Part shown: positions 24,406 through 33,332 of the stretch, piece by piece | How the letters are laid out: each line of letters opens with the position of its first letter | Numbering within the stretch: the stretch's first letter is position 1 | The notes under the pieces: model-generated | What the model was told of the DNA's origin: nothing | What the model saw: only the letters and a program-made list of their open reading frames with translations | Database searches by the model: none | Program-made: the position numbers and the translations under genes | Source of the DNA: Anaerolineales bacterium | Lineage (GTDB): Bacteria > Chloroflexota > Anaerolineae > Anaerolineales > UBA11858 | Assembly (NCBI GenBank): GCA_016783125.1 | Contig: JADHXE010000006.1 | Span: 1-40,386, forward strand | Length of the DNA stretch: 40,386 nucleotides | Direction of reading: 5' to 3'

Positions 24406-25427
24406 TGAGCAGCATGAATTCGATCTCCCGCCGTGATTTTCTCAAGCTAGGGGGGTTGAGCTTATTGGGACTGGCGATGGCGCCATTCAAACAAGTTCCC
24501 GCCCTGGCTTTAAACCAGCAAGGGCGGGTGATCTACGAACACATCACTGGTTACAAACAGCCGTCATTTTCTGGGGACGTCGTCCGGCAGCATTGGGCGG
24601 ACAGCGTATTACCCATCCTGGAGGCCACCGTTGGGGATGAAGAGCCAGCTCATAATATGGTCTGGTATCGCATCGGCGACGGCGAATATGTCCATTCTGG
24701 GGGCGTGCAGCCGGTTAAAACGATCCTCAACCAGCCCAATTGGGAAATCCCCGAAGGCGGGCAGTTAGCAGAAGTCAGCGTGCCCTATACCGATGCTTAT
24801 TGGGAGATAGATCTGCATCACGAGGTGGCGTACCGATTTTATTACGAGACCACGCATTGGGTTGTGGGATTGGTATATGGCAGGGATGGCACTCCCTTGT
24901 ATCATATCCTGGATGATAAGTGGGACCTGATCTATTACGTACCGGCGCGACATTTAAGGTTGATTCCAGCCAGTGAGGTGAGTACTCTTTCCCCAGATGT
25001 CCCTGCCGAAGAAAAACGCATCGAAGTAGATACCGCCAACCAGGTGGTCATCGCCTACGAATATGATCGTCCAGTCTTTATCACCAAGGCTGCCACAGGG
25101 GCGGAGTTCAGCAATGGCGTATTTTACACACCCTTCGGCCGCTATTACACCAATCACAAAATGCCTTCGCGCCACATGTCGGCTGGCAACCTGGCCTATA
25201 ACGGCTTCGATTTACCTGGCATCCCCTGGGTGAGCTATATCACTGAAAGAGGGGTGGCCTTTCACGGCACCTACTGGCACAATGACTTTGGGCTGCCGCG
25301 CAGTCATGGCTGCATCAACCTCACCTCCCAGGCATCCAAATGGATCTACCGCTGGACACTGCCCGCCGTCCCCGCCGACCAGCGCAGAATATACGAAGAA
25401 GTCGGTACAGCGGTAGATGTGGTATAA
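24402..25427 (+). CDS. Tat-exported L,D-transpeptidase (YkuD)
   Basis: This 341-residue YkuD-family protein has a twin-arginine signal near the N-terminus: SISRRDFLKLGGLSLLGLAM, then an APFKQVPALA cleavage region. A strand-rich central domain of about 190 residues follows, then the catalytic block HGTYWHNDFGLPRSHGCINL with C304. The start at 24402 overlaps the previous stop (ATGA); a second ATG at 24414 is possible and still keeps the Tat motif. Export in a folded state by Tat is uncommon for YkuD proteins and suggests folding or cofactor needs before export. It is second in a tandem with the preceding YkuD gene, which lacks the Tat signal. Confidence 0.92.
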   Translation: MMSSMNSISRRDFLKLGGLSLLGLAMAPFKQVPALALNQQGRVIYEHITGYKQPSFSGDVVRQHWADSVLPILEATVGDEEPAHNMVWYRIGDGEYVHSGGVQPVKTILNQPNWEIPEGGQLAEVSVPYTDAYWEIDLHHEVAYRFYYETTHWVVGLVYGRDGTPLYHILDDKWDLIYYVPARHLRLIPASEVSTLSPDVPAEEKRIEVDTANQVVIAYEYDRPVFITKAATGAEFSNGVFYTPFGRYYTNHKMPSRHMSAGNLAYNGFDLPGIPWVSYITERGVAFHGTYWHNDFGLPRSHGCINLTSQASKWIYRWTLPAVPADQRRIYEEVGTAVDVV

Positions 25428-25437
25428 AATACTTGAA

Positions 25438-25511
25438 CCCGAAAAATGGGTGTGCGCAGGGGGCTACACCCCCGGCGCACACCCAATTTTCGGGAAAATC
25501 CGTTCCATGGA
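25438..25511. repeat. palindromic intergenic element, copy 6
   Basis: The core 25438-25494 has arms CCCGAAAAATGGGTGTGCGC and its near complement, with two mismatches around a short loop. The right flank AAAATCCGTTCCATGG is shared with copies at 28674 and 21669. The GG at the end of the flank forms part of the ribosome-binding site of the next gene. Confidence 0.85.
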
Positions 25512-25513
25512 GG
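25509..25513 (+). promoter_or_regulatory. Shine-Dalgarno GGAGG of the LURP-one-like gene
   Basis: GGAGG with 6-nt spacing to the ATG at 25520. It sits on the edge of the palindromic element and decides the start; the frame upstream is repeat sequence. Confidence 0.8.
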
Positions 25514-25519
25514 TTCACA

Positions 25520-26101
25520 ATGCAACCCGCATTTCAATATGACAGCTATCTGCTCAAACGCCAGGTGCTGGCCCTGACCGGCAAATTCCGCGTGTTCGCG
25601 CCGGATGGTCAATTGGTGCTCTACAGCCAGCAAAAGATGTTCAAGCTCAAGGAAGATATCCGCATCTTCTCCGATGAGAACATGACGCAAGAAGTACTGA
25701 ATATTCAAGCGAGGCAGATCATCGACTTCTCTGCAGCTTACGATGTCATCGACAGCGTATATCAAACCAAGGTCGGCGTGCTGCGCCGCAAGGGTTTGCG
25801 CTCGATGATGCGCGACGAGTGGGAAGTTCTCGATGCCAACGATCAACCCCTGGGCATCCTCCAGGAAGACAGCGTGGGTTACGCCCTGCTCCGCCGCCTT
25901 CTATTGGGATCGCTCCTGCCCCAAAATTATGATCTTCTACTCGGTGACCGGCGCGTGGCTGACTACAAGCAGCGCTTCCGCTTCATCGGCTACCACCTCG
26001 AGGTGGACTTCAGCTTCGACACCGCCCGTCAACTCGACCGCCGCCTGGGGATCGCCGCAGCCATCCTTTTGGGCACAATCGAGGGCAAGCAGTCTTCATA
26101 A
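25520..26101 (+). CDS. LURP-one-related (tubby-like fold) protein
   Basis: This 193-residue protein has the LURP-one/YxjI pattern: an N-terminal YLLKRQVLALTGKFRVFAPD strand pair, QKMFKLKEDIRIFSDEN, then repeating strands (AYDVIDSVYQTKVGVLRRKG, EWEVLDANDQPLGIL) and a C-terminal LDRRLGIAAAILLG helix. The fold is the tubby/scramblase-like beta-barrel. Bacterial members have no settled function; membrane or lipid contact is often suggested. The start was chosen at 25520 from the GGAGG site. It is in the same direction as the L,D-transpeptidases but separated from them by a palindromic element. Confidence 0.82.
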   Translation: MQPAFQYDSYLLKRQVLALTGKFRVFAPDGQLVLYSQQKMFKLKEDIRIFSDENMTQEVLNIQARQIIDFSAAYDVIDSVYQTKVGVLRRKGLRSMMRDEWEVLDANDQPLGILQEDSVGYALLRRLLLGSLLPQNYDLLLGDRRVADYKQRFRFIGYHLEVDFSFDTARQLDRRLGIAAAILLGTIEGKQSS

Positions 26102-26209
26102 GAAGCATGTTAGAATCGCCTTGAATCCATCTACAGCGCGGTAAAATTTTAGGCGATAGCCTTGTCCAAATAGATGTTGAATTGAACTTTGGGCTGTTCA
26201 AAAATGAAC

Positions 26210-26316
26210 CTGAGAAACCCGGTTTCTGCTACTAATTACCAGTGCGCGAGCTGAAAAACCGGTACGCTGAATTCAGAAACTGTCTTTTTTTGCAGAAGAA
26301 ACCGGGTTTCTGACAA
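26210..26316. repeat. AGAAACCCGGTTTCT repeat pair, inverted
   Basis: GAGAAACCCGGTTTCTGC (from 26211) and GCAGAAGAAACCGGGTTTCT (from 26293) form an inverted pair. Each core is also nearly self-palindromic. Between them are CCGGT-containing degraded copies. The rest of the 225-bp gap (26102-26326) shows nothing else I can name. Confidence 0.6.
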
Positions 26317-26326
26317 GAAAGTTGCC

Positions 26327-26749
26327 ATGCCTATAAAAATTCTTTTCGAAGGTTTAGTGTACGACGAATATGACAACCCCGTAGGGACTGCCTACGTGGG
26401 AAATGAACCCTGTTATGTAGTCGATGACGCTGGCTTCCGGCGGCATATCCCCTCTGAACAGGTCGACCGCCAGGTTCTAGAAGCCATGCGCGAGATGATC
26501 ACAGGGCACGAAGATATGCTCAGCGAGCAAGCTGCCAAAATGCTCGGCCAGGATGATATTTTCACCCGCGCCATGATCGAAACCCAGCTCAAACAGATGG
26601 ATCAACAATTCGAGCGCATCTTCGAAGTCGGCATCCCCGAGGAGAGCATTACCTACATGGGCATGACTGGTTTCCGCATCAAAATCAACGTCCACGGCGA
26701 GTTGATAGATTTCCACCAGCCGGGGATGATCGACCCCGACGACGAGTGA
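26327..26749 (+). CDS. conserved-looking hypothetical protein, 140 aa
   Basis: I do not recognise this protein. It has an N-terminal strand region (KILFEGLVYDEYDNPVGTAY, then YVVDDAGFRRHIPSEQVDRQ), a long charged helix (VLEAMREMITGHEDMLSEQA to LKQMDQQFERIF), and a C-terminal strand pair (GFRIKINVHGELIDFHQPGM) with an acidic end. There is no signal peptide or membrane segment, so it is cytoplasmic. The following thioredoxin-like gene begins within 20 nt, with a GTGA overlap if its earliest start is used, so the two are probably one operon. A chaperone or redox-linked role is only a guess from the neighbour. Confidence 0.75.
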   Translation: MPIKILFEGLVYDEYDNPVGTAYVGNEPCYVVDDAGFRRHIPSEQVDRQVLEAMREMITGHEDMLSEQAAKMLGQDDIFTRAMIETQLKQMDQQFERIFEVGIPEESITYMGMTGFRIKINVHGELIDFHQPGMIDPDDE

Positions 26750-26766
26750 GTCCAAAAAAGAAGGAT

Positions 26767-27594
26767 ATGTCTCAACATATCATCAACGTCACAGAATCAA
26801 ATTTTGACTATGAAGTCATAGAACATTCCCAGAATGTGCTCGTACTGGTGGATTTCTGGGCTGAGTGGTGTGTGCCATGCAAGACCCTGGACCCCATCCT
26901 GCGGAATCTCGCCAAACAAGGGGCCGGTGATTTTCGGCTCGCCAGACTCAACGTTGACGAAAACCAGAAGATTGCCATGCGTTTCAATGTGCGCGGCATC
27001 CCGGCGGTCAAAGCCTTCCGGGAGGGGGCCATCATTGGTGAGTTTACAGGATTGAAGCCTGAAGAAGAAATCCGTGGATTTTTACGGAATATCGTGCCCA
27101 GTCCGGCGGATTTATCGCTCGATAAAGGCCTCAGCTTATTGAATATGGAACGGTGGGAAGATGCCGCCGGGGCCTTCCAAACCGTACTCGATGAACGCCC
27201 AGATCACCCCCGAGCGATGGTCGGCTTAGCCAAAAGTCTGATCGTCCTGGGCCAAAACGACGAGGCGCTAGAGATCTTGGAATCAGTCCCTTCCAGCCAC
27301 GAATACTCGACGGCAGAGAAATTGCGCCCTCTGGCAACCGCTCTCAACAGGCTGGATGATCCCAGCGCGGGCACTCCATCGCCAATCGAAGCGACTTATC
27401 AACACGCCTTACGCCTGGTCAAACTGGGCAACTTACCCGCGGCGATGGATGGCATCCTAGCCGTGTTACGCCAGGAAAAACACTATCGCGATGACGAAGC
27501 TCGCCTGGTTATCTTAGGACTCTTCGAAATCCTGGGGGACAACAACCCGATCACCCGGCAGTATCGCAACGAACTGGCCTCGATCCTTTTCTAA
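26767..27594 (+). CDS. cnoX: thioredoxin-TPR protein, CnoX/YbbN-like
   Basis: This 275-residue protein has a thioredoxin domain (1-110) with active-site WCVPC (C35, C38) and cis-Pro in RGIPAVKAF. A helical TPR region follows (about 118-275, DKGLSLLNMERWEDAAGAFQ and later repeats). This is the CnoX/YbbN layout, a chaperone-redox protein that protects substrates under oxidative stress. E. coli YbbN lacks the first cysteine, but here both are present, so thiol-disulfide activity is plausible. I chose the ATG at 26767 because the family N-terminus starts there; a GTG at 26746 overlapping the previous stop would add seven residues. Confidence 0.9.
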   Translation: MSQHIINVTESNFDYEVIEHSQNVLVLVDFWAEWCVPCKTLDPILRNLAKQGAGDFRLARLNVDENQKIAMRFNVRGIPAVKAFREGAIIGEFTGLKPEEEIRGFLRNIVPSPADLSLDKGLSLLNMERWEDAAGAFQTVLDERPDHPRAMVGLAKSLIVLGQNDEALEILESVPSSHEYSTAEKLRPLATALNRLDDPSAGTPSPIEATYQHALRLVKLGNLPAAMDGILAVLRQEKHYRDDEARLVILGLFEILGDNNPITRQYRNELASILF

Positions 27595-27663
27595 ATTTCC
27601 GCGAATGTGCCATTGTCAAACTACAAATCCTAACCAGAATCTCAAACTACAGGAAAAAATCCC

Positions 27664-28623
27664 ATGAACAGAAACACGCTCTCGGTTATCATCGCCCTCA
27701 GCTTGATGCTCCTCACCAGCCTGGCTTGTGGACTAGTATCCCAATTAGCACCCGAAGCCGCCCCCGCCACTGAAGAGCCCGCTAACGCGGATGCCGAGGA
27801 TGCCGAAATATCCCCAGCCGAAGAAGCAGTTGTCGAAACATCACAAGACGACGCCGACGCGGTCAGCGACGCCCTCGTCCCGCCGCCGCCCAGCGATGGC
27901 GGCCCTTGCGCCAACACCTTCTACCCCATGATCCCCGGCTACCAATGGATCTATGAAGTCACCTCAGAAGGCGAGACCAGCCAGATCAGCCTCACCGTCA
28001 CCGAGGTCAACGGTAATGAAGCCACGTTGAATGCGCTGTACCTTGAATCGGGCGTTACCACCGAGGCTATCGTTGAGTGCCAGGATGGCGCCATACTCAA
28101 CTTCCCCGTGATATTATTGGGATTTATCTTCGGCGACGTCAACGGTGAAATGGTTGTGGAATATGTCGATGGCGTTTTTGCTCCAAATTACGAAACCATG
28201 ACCAGGGAGAATTGGGACCACACTTGGACAGGTGAATACGTCGCTTCGGGCGTCATCGACGCTGAAATCGATGGCGATCTCATCACCGGCAGGCTGGAAG
28301 AGAGTCCCCTGGATATGGAATGGAACACTTTGGGCGCAGGCGAAGCCATCTTCGACTCTATCACCGTCAGAGCTGGCGAATTCCCCCGGGCTATCAAACT
28401 CGAGCGAGAAACCAAATTCGACTTCACCGCTGAAATGGAAGAAGAAGGCCAAACGGTCTCCCTCTCCGCTGTCCTGACCCTGCACAACAATCTGTGGTTC
28501 GAGCTAAATATGGGGCAGCTCAAACAAGAGATCGAGCGCGCCAGCATCAAAGTCTACGGCGTCAGCTTCCCCATCGAGATGACAGGAATCGTTGAATTGG
28601 TCGAATTTCGCACAGAGGAATGA
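27664..28623 (+). CDS. lipoprotein of unknown function
   Basis: This 319-residue exported lipoprotein has a signal peptide ending in LTSLAC (lipobox Cys about 22). An acidic Ala/Glu/Pro-rich linker of about 55 residues follows. The mature domain begins CANTFYPMIPGYQWIYEV and is strand-rich throughout. The 'Y-P-M-x-P-G-Y-Q-W-I-Y' opening is common to secreted domains of unknown role in Chloroflexota (recalled, not searched). AGGA lies upstream of the ATG. It sits on the outer face of the membrane. No enzyme motif is visible. Confidence 0.85.
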   Translation: MNRNTLSVIIALSLMLLTSLACGLVSQLAPEAAPATEEPANADAEDAEISPAEEAVVETSQDDADAVSDALVPPPPSDGGPCANTFYPMIPGYQWIYEVTSEGETSQISLTVTEVNGNEATLNALYLESGVTTEAIVECQDGAILNFPVILLGFIFGDVNGEMVVEYVDGVFAPNYETMTRENWDHTWTGEYVASGVIDAEIDGDLITGRLEESPLDMEWNTLGAGEAIFDSITVRAGEFPRAIKLERETKFDFTAEMEEEGQTVSLSAVLTLHNNLWFELNMGQLKQEIERASIKVYGVSFPIEMTGIVELVEFRTEE

Positions 28624-28650
28624 GCTTTCCTTATGCAATCAGGATTGAAA

Positions 28651-28744
28651 TTACTCAGCAAGACAGGGAAGTTCCCGAAAAAGGGTATGCGCAGGGGGCT
28701 GTGCCCCCTGCGCATACCCTTTTTCGGGGTAATCCGTTCCATGG
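28651..28744. repeat. palindromic intergenic element, copy 7 (perfect 26-bp stem)
   Basis: The core 28674-28728 has perfect 26-bp arms (CCCGAAAAAGGGTATGCGCA...) around a TGT loop. The left flank ACTCAGCAAGACAGGG and right flank GTAATCCGTTCCATGGCC match the flanks of copy 2 in the opposite orientation. It follows the lipoprotein stop by about 50 nt and can act as its terminator. Confidence 0.85.
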
Positions 28745-28863
28745 CCGAACAGTAACTCAGGATTTACCCAAGAACCATTATTAATTTTCATAGCACATAT
28801 GTTAAAATATAGGCATAGAATTGGATTATTACTTTCCAAAGACCCGAACATGAGGGTAGTCTT

Positions 28864-31800
28864 ATGACGAAAGTCCCCCTACGAACATATTTGCGCGAAA
28901 TCGAGGATGCCATCGAAGAAGGTCAAACCGATGAAGCCGTCGCACATTGTCGCCACATCCTCAAGACTTTTCCTAAACACAGCGCTACATACCGACTTTT
29001 AGGGAAAGCCTATCTCGAAGCCCAAAGATACGGCAGCGCGGCCGATATCTTCCAACGCGTGCTCTCCGCCATTCCAGATGATTTCGTTTCTCATGTAGGT
29101 ATGAGCATCGTCCGCGAGGACGAGGGCAACATCGATACCGCTTTATGGCATATGGAGCGCGCTTTCGAAGTACAGCCCTACAACCCTGCCATTCAGGGTG
29201 AAGTGCGGCGATTGTACGGTCAACGAGATGGCATGGAGCCTGCCAAAGCCCGGCTGACCCGCGGCGCGCTGGCGCGCATGTATGCCAAGGGAGGCCATTA
29301 CGATCAGGCCATTGCCGAACTGCGCGCCGCCTTGGCCAATGAGCCTGACCGCTCAGACCTACAGATCATACTCGCCGATATGTATGTCCGCAGTGGGGAA
29401 AATGTAAAAGCCATCGAGACATGCAGCACAATCCTCCAGAAACTGCCTTTCTGCCTCCCGGCAAACCGTTTGCTCGCCAAATTACTCCAGGGCACCGAAC
29501 GTGAGGATGAAAGCAAAACCTACCAACAGCGCGTCCATGCGCTTGAACCCTATGAGGCGCATATCTCATCCCATGCGCCCACAGCCCAGGATGTTCCCGA
29601 ACAAGCTGTAACCATTGATCGTTTGAGCTGGGATGCCGCCTTGCTTTCAGCAGAACCGTCAGAGCAGCAGCCTGAGTGGGCCTCGTCCCTGGGAGTTGAG
29701 CTGGAGCAACCGGACTCCTCCGGGGATGATCTGCCCGATTGGCTTTCATCTGCCTCCGAGGATTCACCTGTTTCTCTGGGGGATGATGACTTTGCGCCAG
29801 CGACCGCCAGCGATGATGACGATATCCCCGCATGGATGAAAGATGCCGGCTGGGAAACCTCCTCTGGGGAAGCCGAAGAGGGCCCTTCGCCCTTCGCATT
29901 CGATGATGCGGATGCAGATGACGCCCCCGACTCAGCTGTCGCCGTAGATTTGCCAGACTGGGTCAAAGATATGGCCCCAGCCGCGACAGCTGCGGCCGCC
30001 GCAGAACTAACAGACGATGACAGCGACGATCTCGATGTCATATTTGATGCAGGCGCTAAGCCCGCCGAAGAGATGGCCGCACAGCCCGGAGATGCCCCAG
30101 ATTGGTTAGGAGAAACCGGCCAAGAAGCTAAGCCCGCGCCTGCTGAAGCCCAGGCTGCTGAAGATATTCCAGATTGGCTAAAGGGCGTTGATGACGACTC
30201 CCCCATCGTAGCTGCCGATAAAGCTGAAACAACCGGGGTGACAGATTTTCTCGTGGGTCTAGGAAGAGATCAGGAAGCGGAAGAAGATCAAGTAGTTGAA
30301 GCCCAACCCCTGGCCGACGATGCGATACCTGATTGGCTGAAAAGCCCTGAGGGTGAAGCCGGCACGCCCGCCGAACCTGTTGACGAGCCTGAACCACGGC
30401 CGGAAGCCGCAGCCACTGACGCGCCTGATTGGCTGCAAGGTTTAGAAGCGCAAGAACCTGCGCCCCAACCCGCAACTGAAGCTGACGATATCCCCGACTG
30501 GCTCAAGAGCGTTGACGAAGAAACTCCAGCCGTGGCCGCCGAAGAACCTGCGCCGCAACCCGCAGCCACAGCCGATGGTGATCTTGATTGGCTGGAAGGC
30601 CTGGATGAGGAAGCGCCCGCAGCGCAAGTGGCGGAACCTGCCCCAGAGCCCGCAGCCGCAGTTGACGATGTCCCCGACTGGCTGAAATCCCTGGATGATG
30701 CCGAACAAAAAGTGGAAGCTGAAGAATCGGCTCCCGCACCCGCGGCAGAAGAATCCGCCATCCCTGACTGGCTGGATGAGTTGGCCGAAGCCACGCTGGC
30801 TGAGGAAGGCGCTGAGGAACCGGCTCCCGCAGCCAAGCCGCAAGCATCTGATACGCCAGATTGGTTGTCTGAGATCAGCGAAGAAGAGCCCACCGCCAAG
30901 CCAGAGAGTGAATTCCGCCCAACACCAGAAGCCAGGAGAGATGCGGCTGCCACTGCCTTGGAATCATACGGCGAGCCCGAGATTACTTTACCCGCCTTTG
31001 ATGGCATGGGGTCTGAACCCCAGTCTGAACCTCAGCCTGAACCCGAGGCAGAATTCCCTGAATGGCTGGCCTCACCGGATACTTCCGATGCCGCGGCAGA
31101 ACCCACCACAGAAACTCCCGCAGAAGATTCTGAATTCCCCGAATGGCTGGCGCCCCCCAGCGAAGAGAAACCCGTCGAGGAGCCTGCAGCAGCCGAATTC
31201 GAAGACGCCGACACCGCTATGGCCTGGCTGGAAGGTCTGGCAGCCAAGCAGGGCGTCTCCGAAGAAGAGTTGATCACCCAACCTGAAGATCGTCCTGAAA
31301 CGCCCCCAGATTGGGTAGGGGAAGCCACGCCGGAACCTGCGCCTGAATTTGAGCCAAAGCCCGCGGCGGAGCCAGCAGCCGCAACTCCACCGGATGACGA
31401 TACACCTGATTGGCTCAAAGATATCGGACCCGCGGATGCCGATACCGTACCAGCAGCAGTTGCTGATACCGAGGCGGACGCTGATGCGATGGCAGTTGAA
31501 GAGCCTGCCGATACGAAAGCAGAACCGGCGCCAGCGCCAACGGACGAATTCGAAGATGCCGATGCGGCTATGGCCTGGCTGGAAGGCCTGGCGGCCAAGC
31601 AGGGCGTCTCCGAAGAAGAGTTGATCACCAAACCTGAAGAACGCCCCGAAGCACCCCCCGACTGGGTGCAGGATATTGCGCACGCACCAGAAGCCGAACC
31701 TTCCGAAGAACCATCAACGCCTGATCCCGTTGGCGAGATCGTTCCCGAAGATATCCCTGAATGGCTTCAGGATAGCGCCTTCGCCCCAGCCGAGACTGAG

Positions 31801-32976
31801 GCAGATAAGACCGCCCCTCCCGCAGAAGAAACTACCATCGAGCCTGAGCCCGTTGATGCCGGTCAGGCCGATGAGATCCCCGATTGGCTCAAAGATACCG
31901 TTATCGAACCGCAATCCCCTGAGCTGGCCATCGAACCAGAAGCGACTACCGAGGCCGAAGATACCGATAAGGCAGATGATTTGCCCGACTGGTTGAAGGA
32001 TGTTGATGTAACGGCTGAGCCGACTGAACTCGCAGCAGAACCAGATGCGGACGCGGACGCCGAAACAACGACCGTTGAAGCTCCAGCCGAAGCACCTGCC
32101 GATGAAAGCGCGGCCCTGCCCGAATGGCTCCAAGATATTGATACCGACCAGGTAGAGCCAGATGCCCCGGAAGACGCTACCTGGATCCGCGAATTCGGCA
32201 AAGATGTGCCTTCCTTCGAGCAAACTCAAGAAGAAGGGGGCGCCGAAGAAGAGCAACCAGCCGAAGCCGGGGAGCAAGACCAAGACCTACCCGATTGGCT
32301 GCAAGACTACGACGATGAGAAAGATCTGCCCGCCTGGGCCACCGAGGAAAAGCAGCCAGATGGAGAAGAAAAATATACCTGGCGTCCATCCGAACCGGAG
32401 CAGCCAGTTGACGCGGATGCGATAGCACAAGAGAAACTCGATCTGAACGAAGCTTCCCTGATCGAATTAGAGCGCCTGCCCGGTATGGGATTCCGCAGGG
32501 CGCAAGCTATCTTCAGCCATCGTGAAGAGCACGGGCCATTCAATCAACTTGATGATTTATTAGTGCTGGGTATCGAAGCGGAAACCATCGCGGGCATAGA
32601 GAATCTAGTCGAGGTCAAAGCCGCCTCAGGGGTTGAAAAACCCGTCCAACCAGAAGCACCCATGGAACCCGCTACGCCAGCCGCCCTTCCCCCGGTCATC
32701 TCACCAGAAGACGCTGAGGACGAGTATCACGCCAAACAAATCGGCGCGCAGAGCAAATTCTCCCAGGGTGATATCTCCGGGGCCATGGCTGACTACGATC
32801 AACTGATCAAGAAAGGCAAACGCATCGACCAGATCATCGCCGACCTGGAAGCCTCCGATCAAGCCAGGCCTGACGACCCCGAAATCCTGCAAGCCCTTGG
32901 CGACTCCTATATGCGCGCTGACCGCCTGCAAGAAGCCCTGGATACCTACTCCAAAGCGGAAAAATTACTGCAATAA
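28864..32976 (+). CDS. 1370-aa TPR / PDWL-repeat / helix-hairpin-helix protein
   Basis: Residues 1-230 form TPR repeats (AVAHCRHILKTFPKHSATYR and following). Residues 270-1160 are an acidic, Ala/Pro/Glu-rich region, probably disordered, holding about 25 copies of a short motif [DE]-x-P-[DE]-W-[LVM]-x-[DES], such as DIPDWLKSVDEE. The block EDADTAMAWLEGLAAKQGVS occurs twice (from 31201 and 31552). A ComEA-type helix-hairpin-helix follows (LDLNEASLIELERLPGMGF), then a C-terminal TPR stretch. There is no signal peptide, so it is cytoplasmic. Regular motifs on a flexible chain suggest multivalent docking of one partner; the helix-hairpin-helix may bind DNA or protein. The start has GAGGG with 7-nt spacing. 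The function is unknown. Confidence 0.88.
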   Translation: MTKVPLRTYLREIEDAIEEGQTDEAVAHCRHILKTFPKHSATYRLLGKAYLEAQRYGSAADIFQRVLSAIPDDFVSHVGMSIVREDEGNIDTALWHMERAFEVQPYNPAIQGEVRRLYGQRDGMEPAKARLTRGALARMYAKGGHYDQAIAELRAALANEPDRSDLQIILADMYVRSGENVKAIETCSTILQKLPFCLPANRLLAKLLQGTEREDESKTYQQRVHALEPYEAHISSHAPTAQDVPEQAVTIDRLSWDAALLSAEPSEQQPEWASSLGVELEQPDSSGDDLPDWLSSASEDSPVSLGDDDFAPATASDDDDIPAWMKDAGWETSSGEAEEGPSPFAFDDADADDAPDSAVAVDLPDWVKDMAPAATAAAAAELTDDDSDDLDVIFDAGAKPAEEMAAQPGDAPDWLGETGQEAKPAPAEAQAAEDIPDWLKGVDDDSPIVAADKAETTGVTDFLVGLGRDQEAEEDQVVEAQPLADDAIPDWLKSPEGEAGTPAEPVDEPEPRPEAAATDAPDWLQGLEAQEPAPQPATEADDIPDWLKSVDEETPAVAAEEPAPQPAATADGDLDWLEGLDEEAPAAQVAEPAPEPAAAVDDVPDWLKSLDDAEQKVEAEESAPAPAAEESAIPDWLDELAEATLAEEGAEEPAPAAKPQASDTPDWLSEISEEEPTAKPESEFRPTPEARRDAAATALESYGEPEITLPAFDGMGSEPQSEPQPEPEAEFPEWLASPDTSDAAAEPTTETPAEDSEFPEWLAPPSEEKPVEEPAAAEFEDADTAMAWLEGLAAKQGVSEEELITQPEDRPETPPDWVGEATPEPAPEFEPKPAAEPAAATPPDDDTPDWLKDIGPADADTVPAAVADTEADADAMAVEEPADTKAEPAPAPTDEFEDADAAMAWLEGLAAKQGVSEEELITKPEERPEAPPDWVQDIAHAPEAEPSEEPSTPDPVGEIVPEDIPEWLQDSAFAPAETEADKTAPPAEETTIEPEPVDAGQADEIPDWLKDTVIEPQSPELAIEPEATTEAEDTDKADDLPDWLKDVDVTAEPTELAAEPDADADAETTTVEAPAEAPADESAALPEWLQDIDTDQVEPDAPEDATWIREFGKDVPSFEQTQEEGGAEEEQPAEAGEQDQDLPDWLQDYDDEKDLPAWATEEKQPDGEEKYTWRPSEPEQPVDADAIAQEKLDLNEASLIELERLPGMGFRRAQAIFSHREEHGPFNQLDDLLVLGIEAETIAGIENLVEVKAASGVEKPVQPEAPMEPATPAALPPVISPEDAEDEYHAKQIGAQSKFSQGDISGAMADYDQLIKKGKRIDQIIADLEASDQARPDDPEILQALGDSYMRADRLQEALDTYSKAEKLLQ

Positions 32977-33012
32977 GGTCGCTGGTCTGGTAAAATCCCG
33001 ATGCAAACAACC

Positions 33013-33070
33013 AAGGTGACAGTCATCTTCCGGAGGACTTTCGAAGGAAGCGAGATGACTGTCACCTTTT
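33013..33070 (+). terminator. intrinsic terminator of the PDWL-repeat gene
   Basis: The stem AAGGTGACAGTCATCT (33013-33028) pairs with AGATGACTGTCACCTT. An inner CTTCC/GGAAG pair lies in the loop, and TTTT follows at 33067-33070. It lies 37 nt past the stop. Confidence 0.7.
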
Positions 33071-33097
33071 GATGAGAATATCCTGTTACAAAAACAC

Positions 33098-33164
33098 GCC
33101 ACAGAGAACACAGAGATCACAGAGAGAAAAATCTTTTCTCTTTTTTCTCTGTGATCTCTGTGGC
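33098..33164. repeat. CTCTGTG-type inverted repeat
   Basis: GCCACAGAGAACACAGAG and CTCTGTGATCTCTGTGGC face each other across an A/T-rich centre. Sequences of this sort recur between genes of many environmental bacteria (from memory). Confidence 0.6.
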
Positions 33165-33169
33165 AAAAT

Positions 33170-33293
33170 CATTTGGGCGCGTTTCAAACGAGCGGAGAAT
33201 TTCCGGAAATAGGGGTGTGCGGGGGAGTACCCTTCCCCCGCACACCCCTATTTCCGGGCTTACTTCCACTGGAATGAAATGCACCCGAAACAT
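33170..33293. repeat. palindromic intergenic element, copy 8 (full-length, inverted copy of the 3154 element)
   Basis: The core 33203-33257 has perfect 24-bp arms around a GTACCCT loop. The left arm carries TTTCAAACGAGCGGAG and the right arm CCACTGGAATGAAATGC. These are the flanks of the 3154-3297 element in reverse order and orientation. The 356-bp gap 32977-33332 holds this, the terminator and the CTCTGTG repeat, but no gene. Confidence 0.82.
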
Positions 33294-33332
33294 TTATTTA
33301 CAGTGAATCTGAGAATACACGGAGAGAACATT

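Noticed and set aside
25340-25519. Upstream extension of the LURP-one-like frame
   Set aside because: It overlaps the L,D-transpeptidase gene and a palindromic element; the GGAGG site fixes the start at 25520.
29550-31683. Long Ser/Ala-rich and Arg/Phe-rich minus-strand ORFs opposite the PDWL-repeat gene
   Set aside because: They arise from the biased codon use of the repeat-rich gene on the plus strand; composition is that of antisense translation.
33279-33332. Upstream ATG extension of ndk
   Set aside because: It would translate repeat flank; the ATG at 33333 has a good Shine-Dalgarno and gives the standard Ndk N-terminus.
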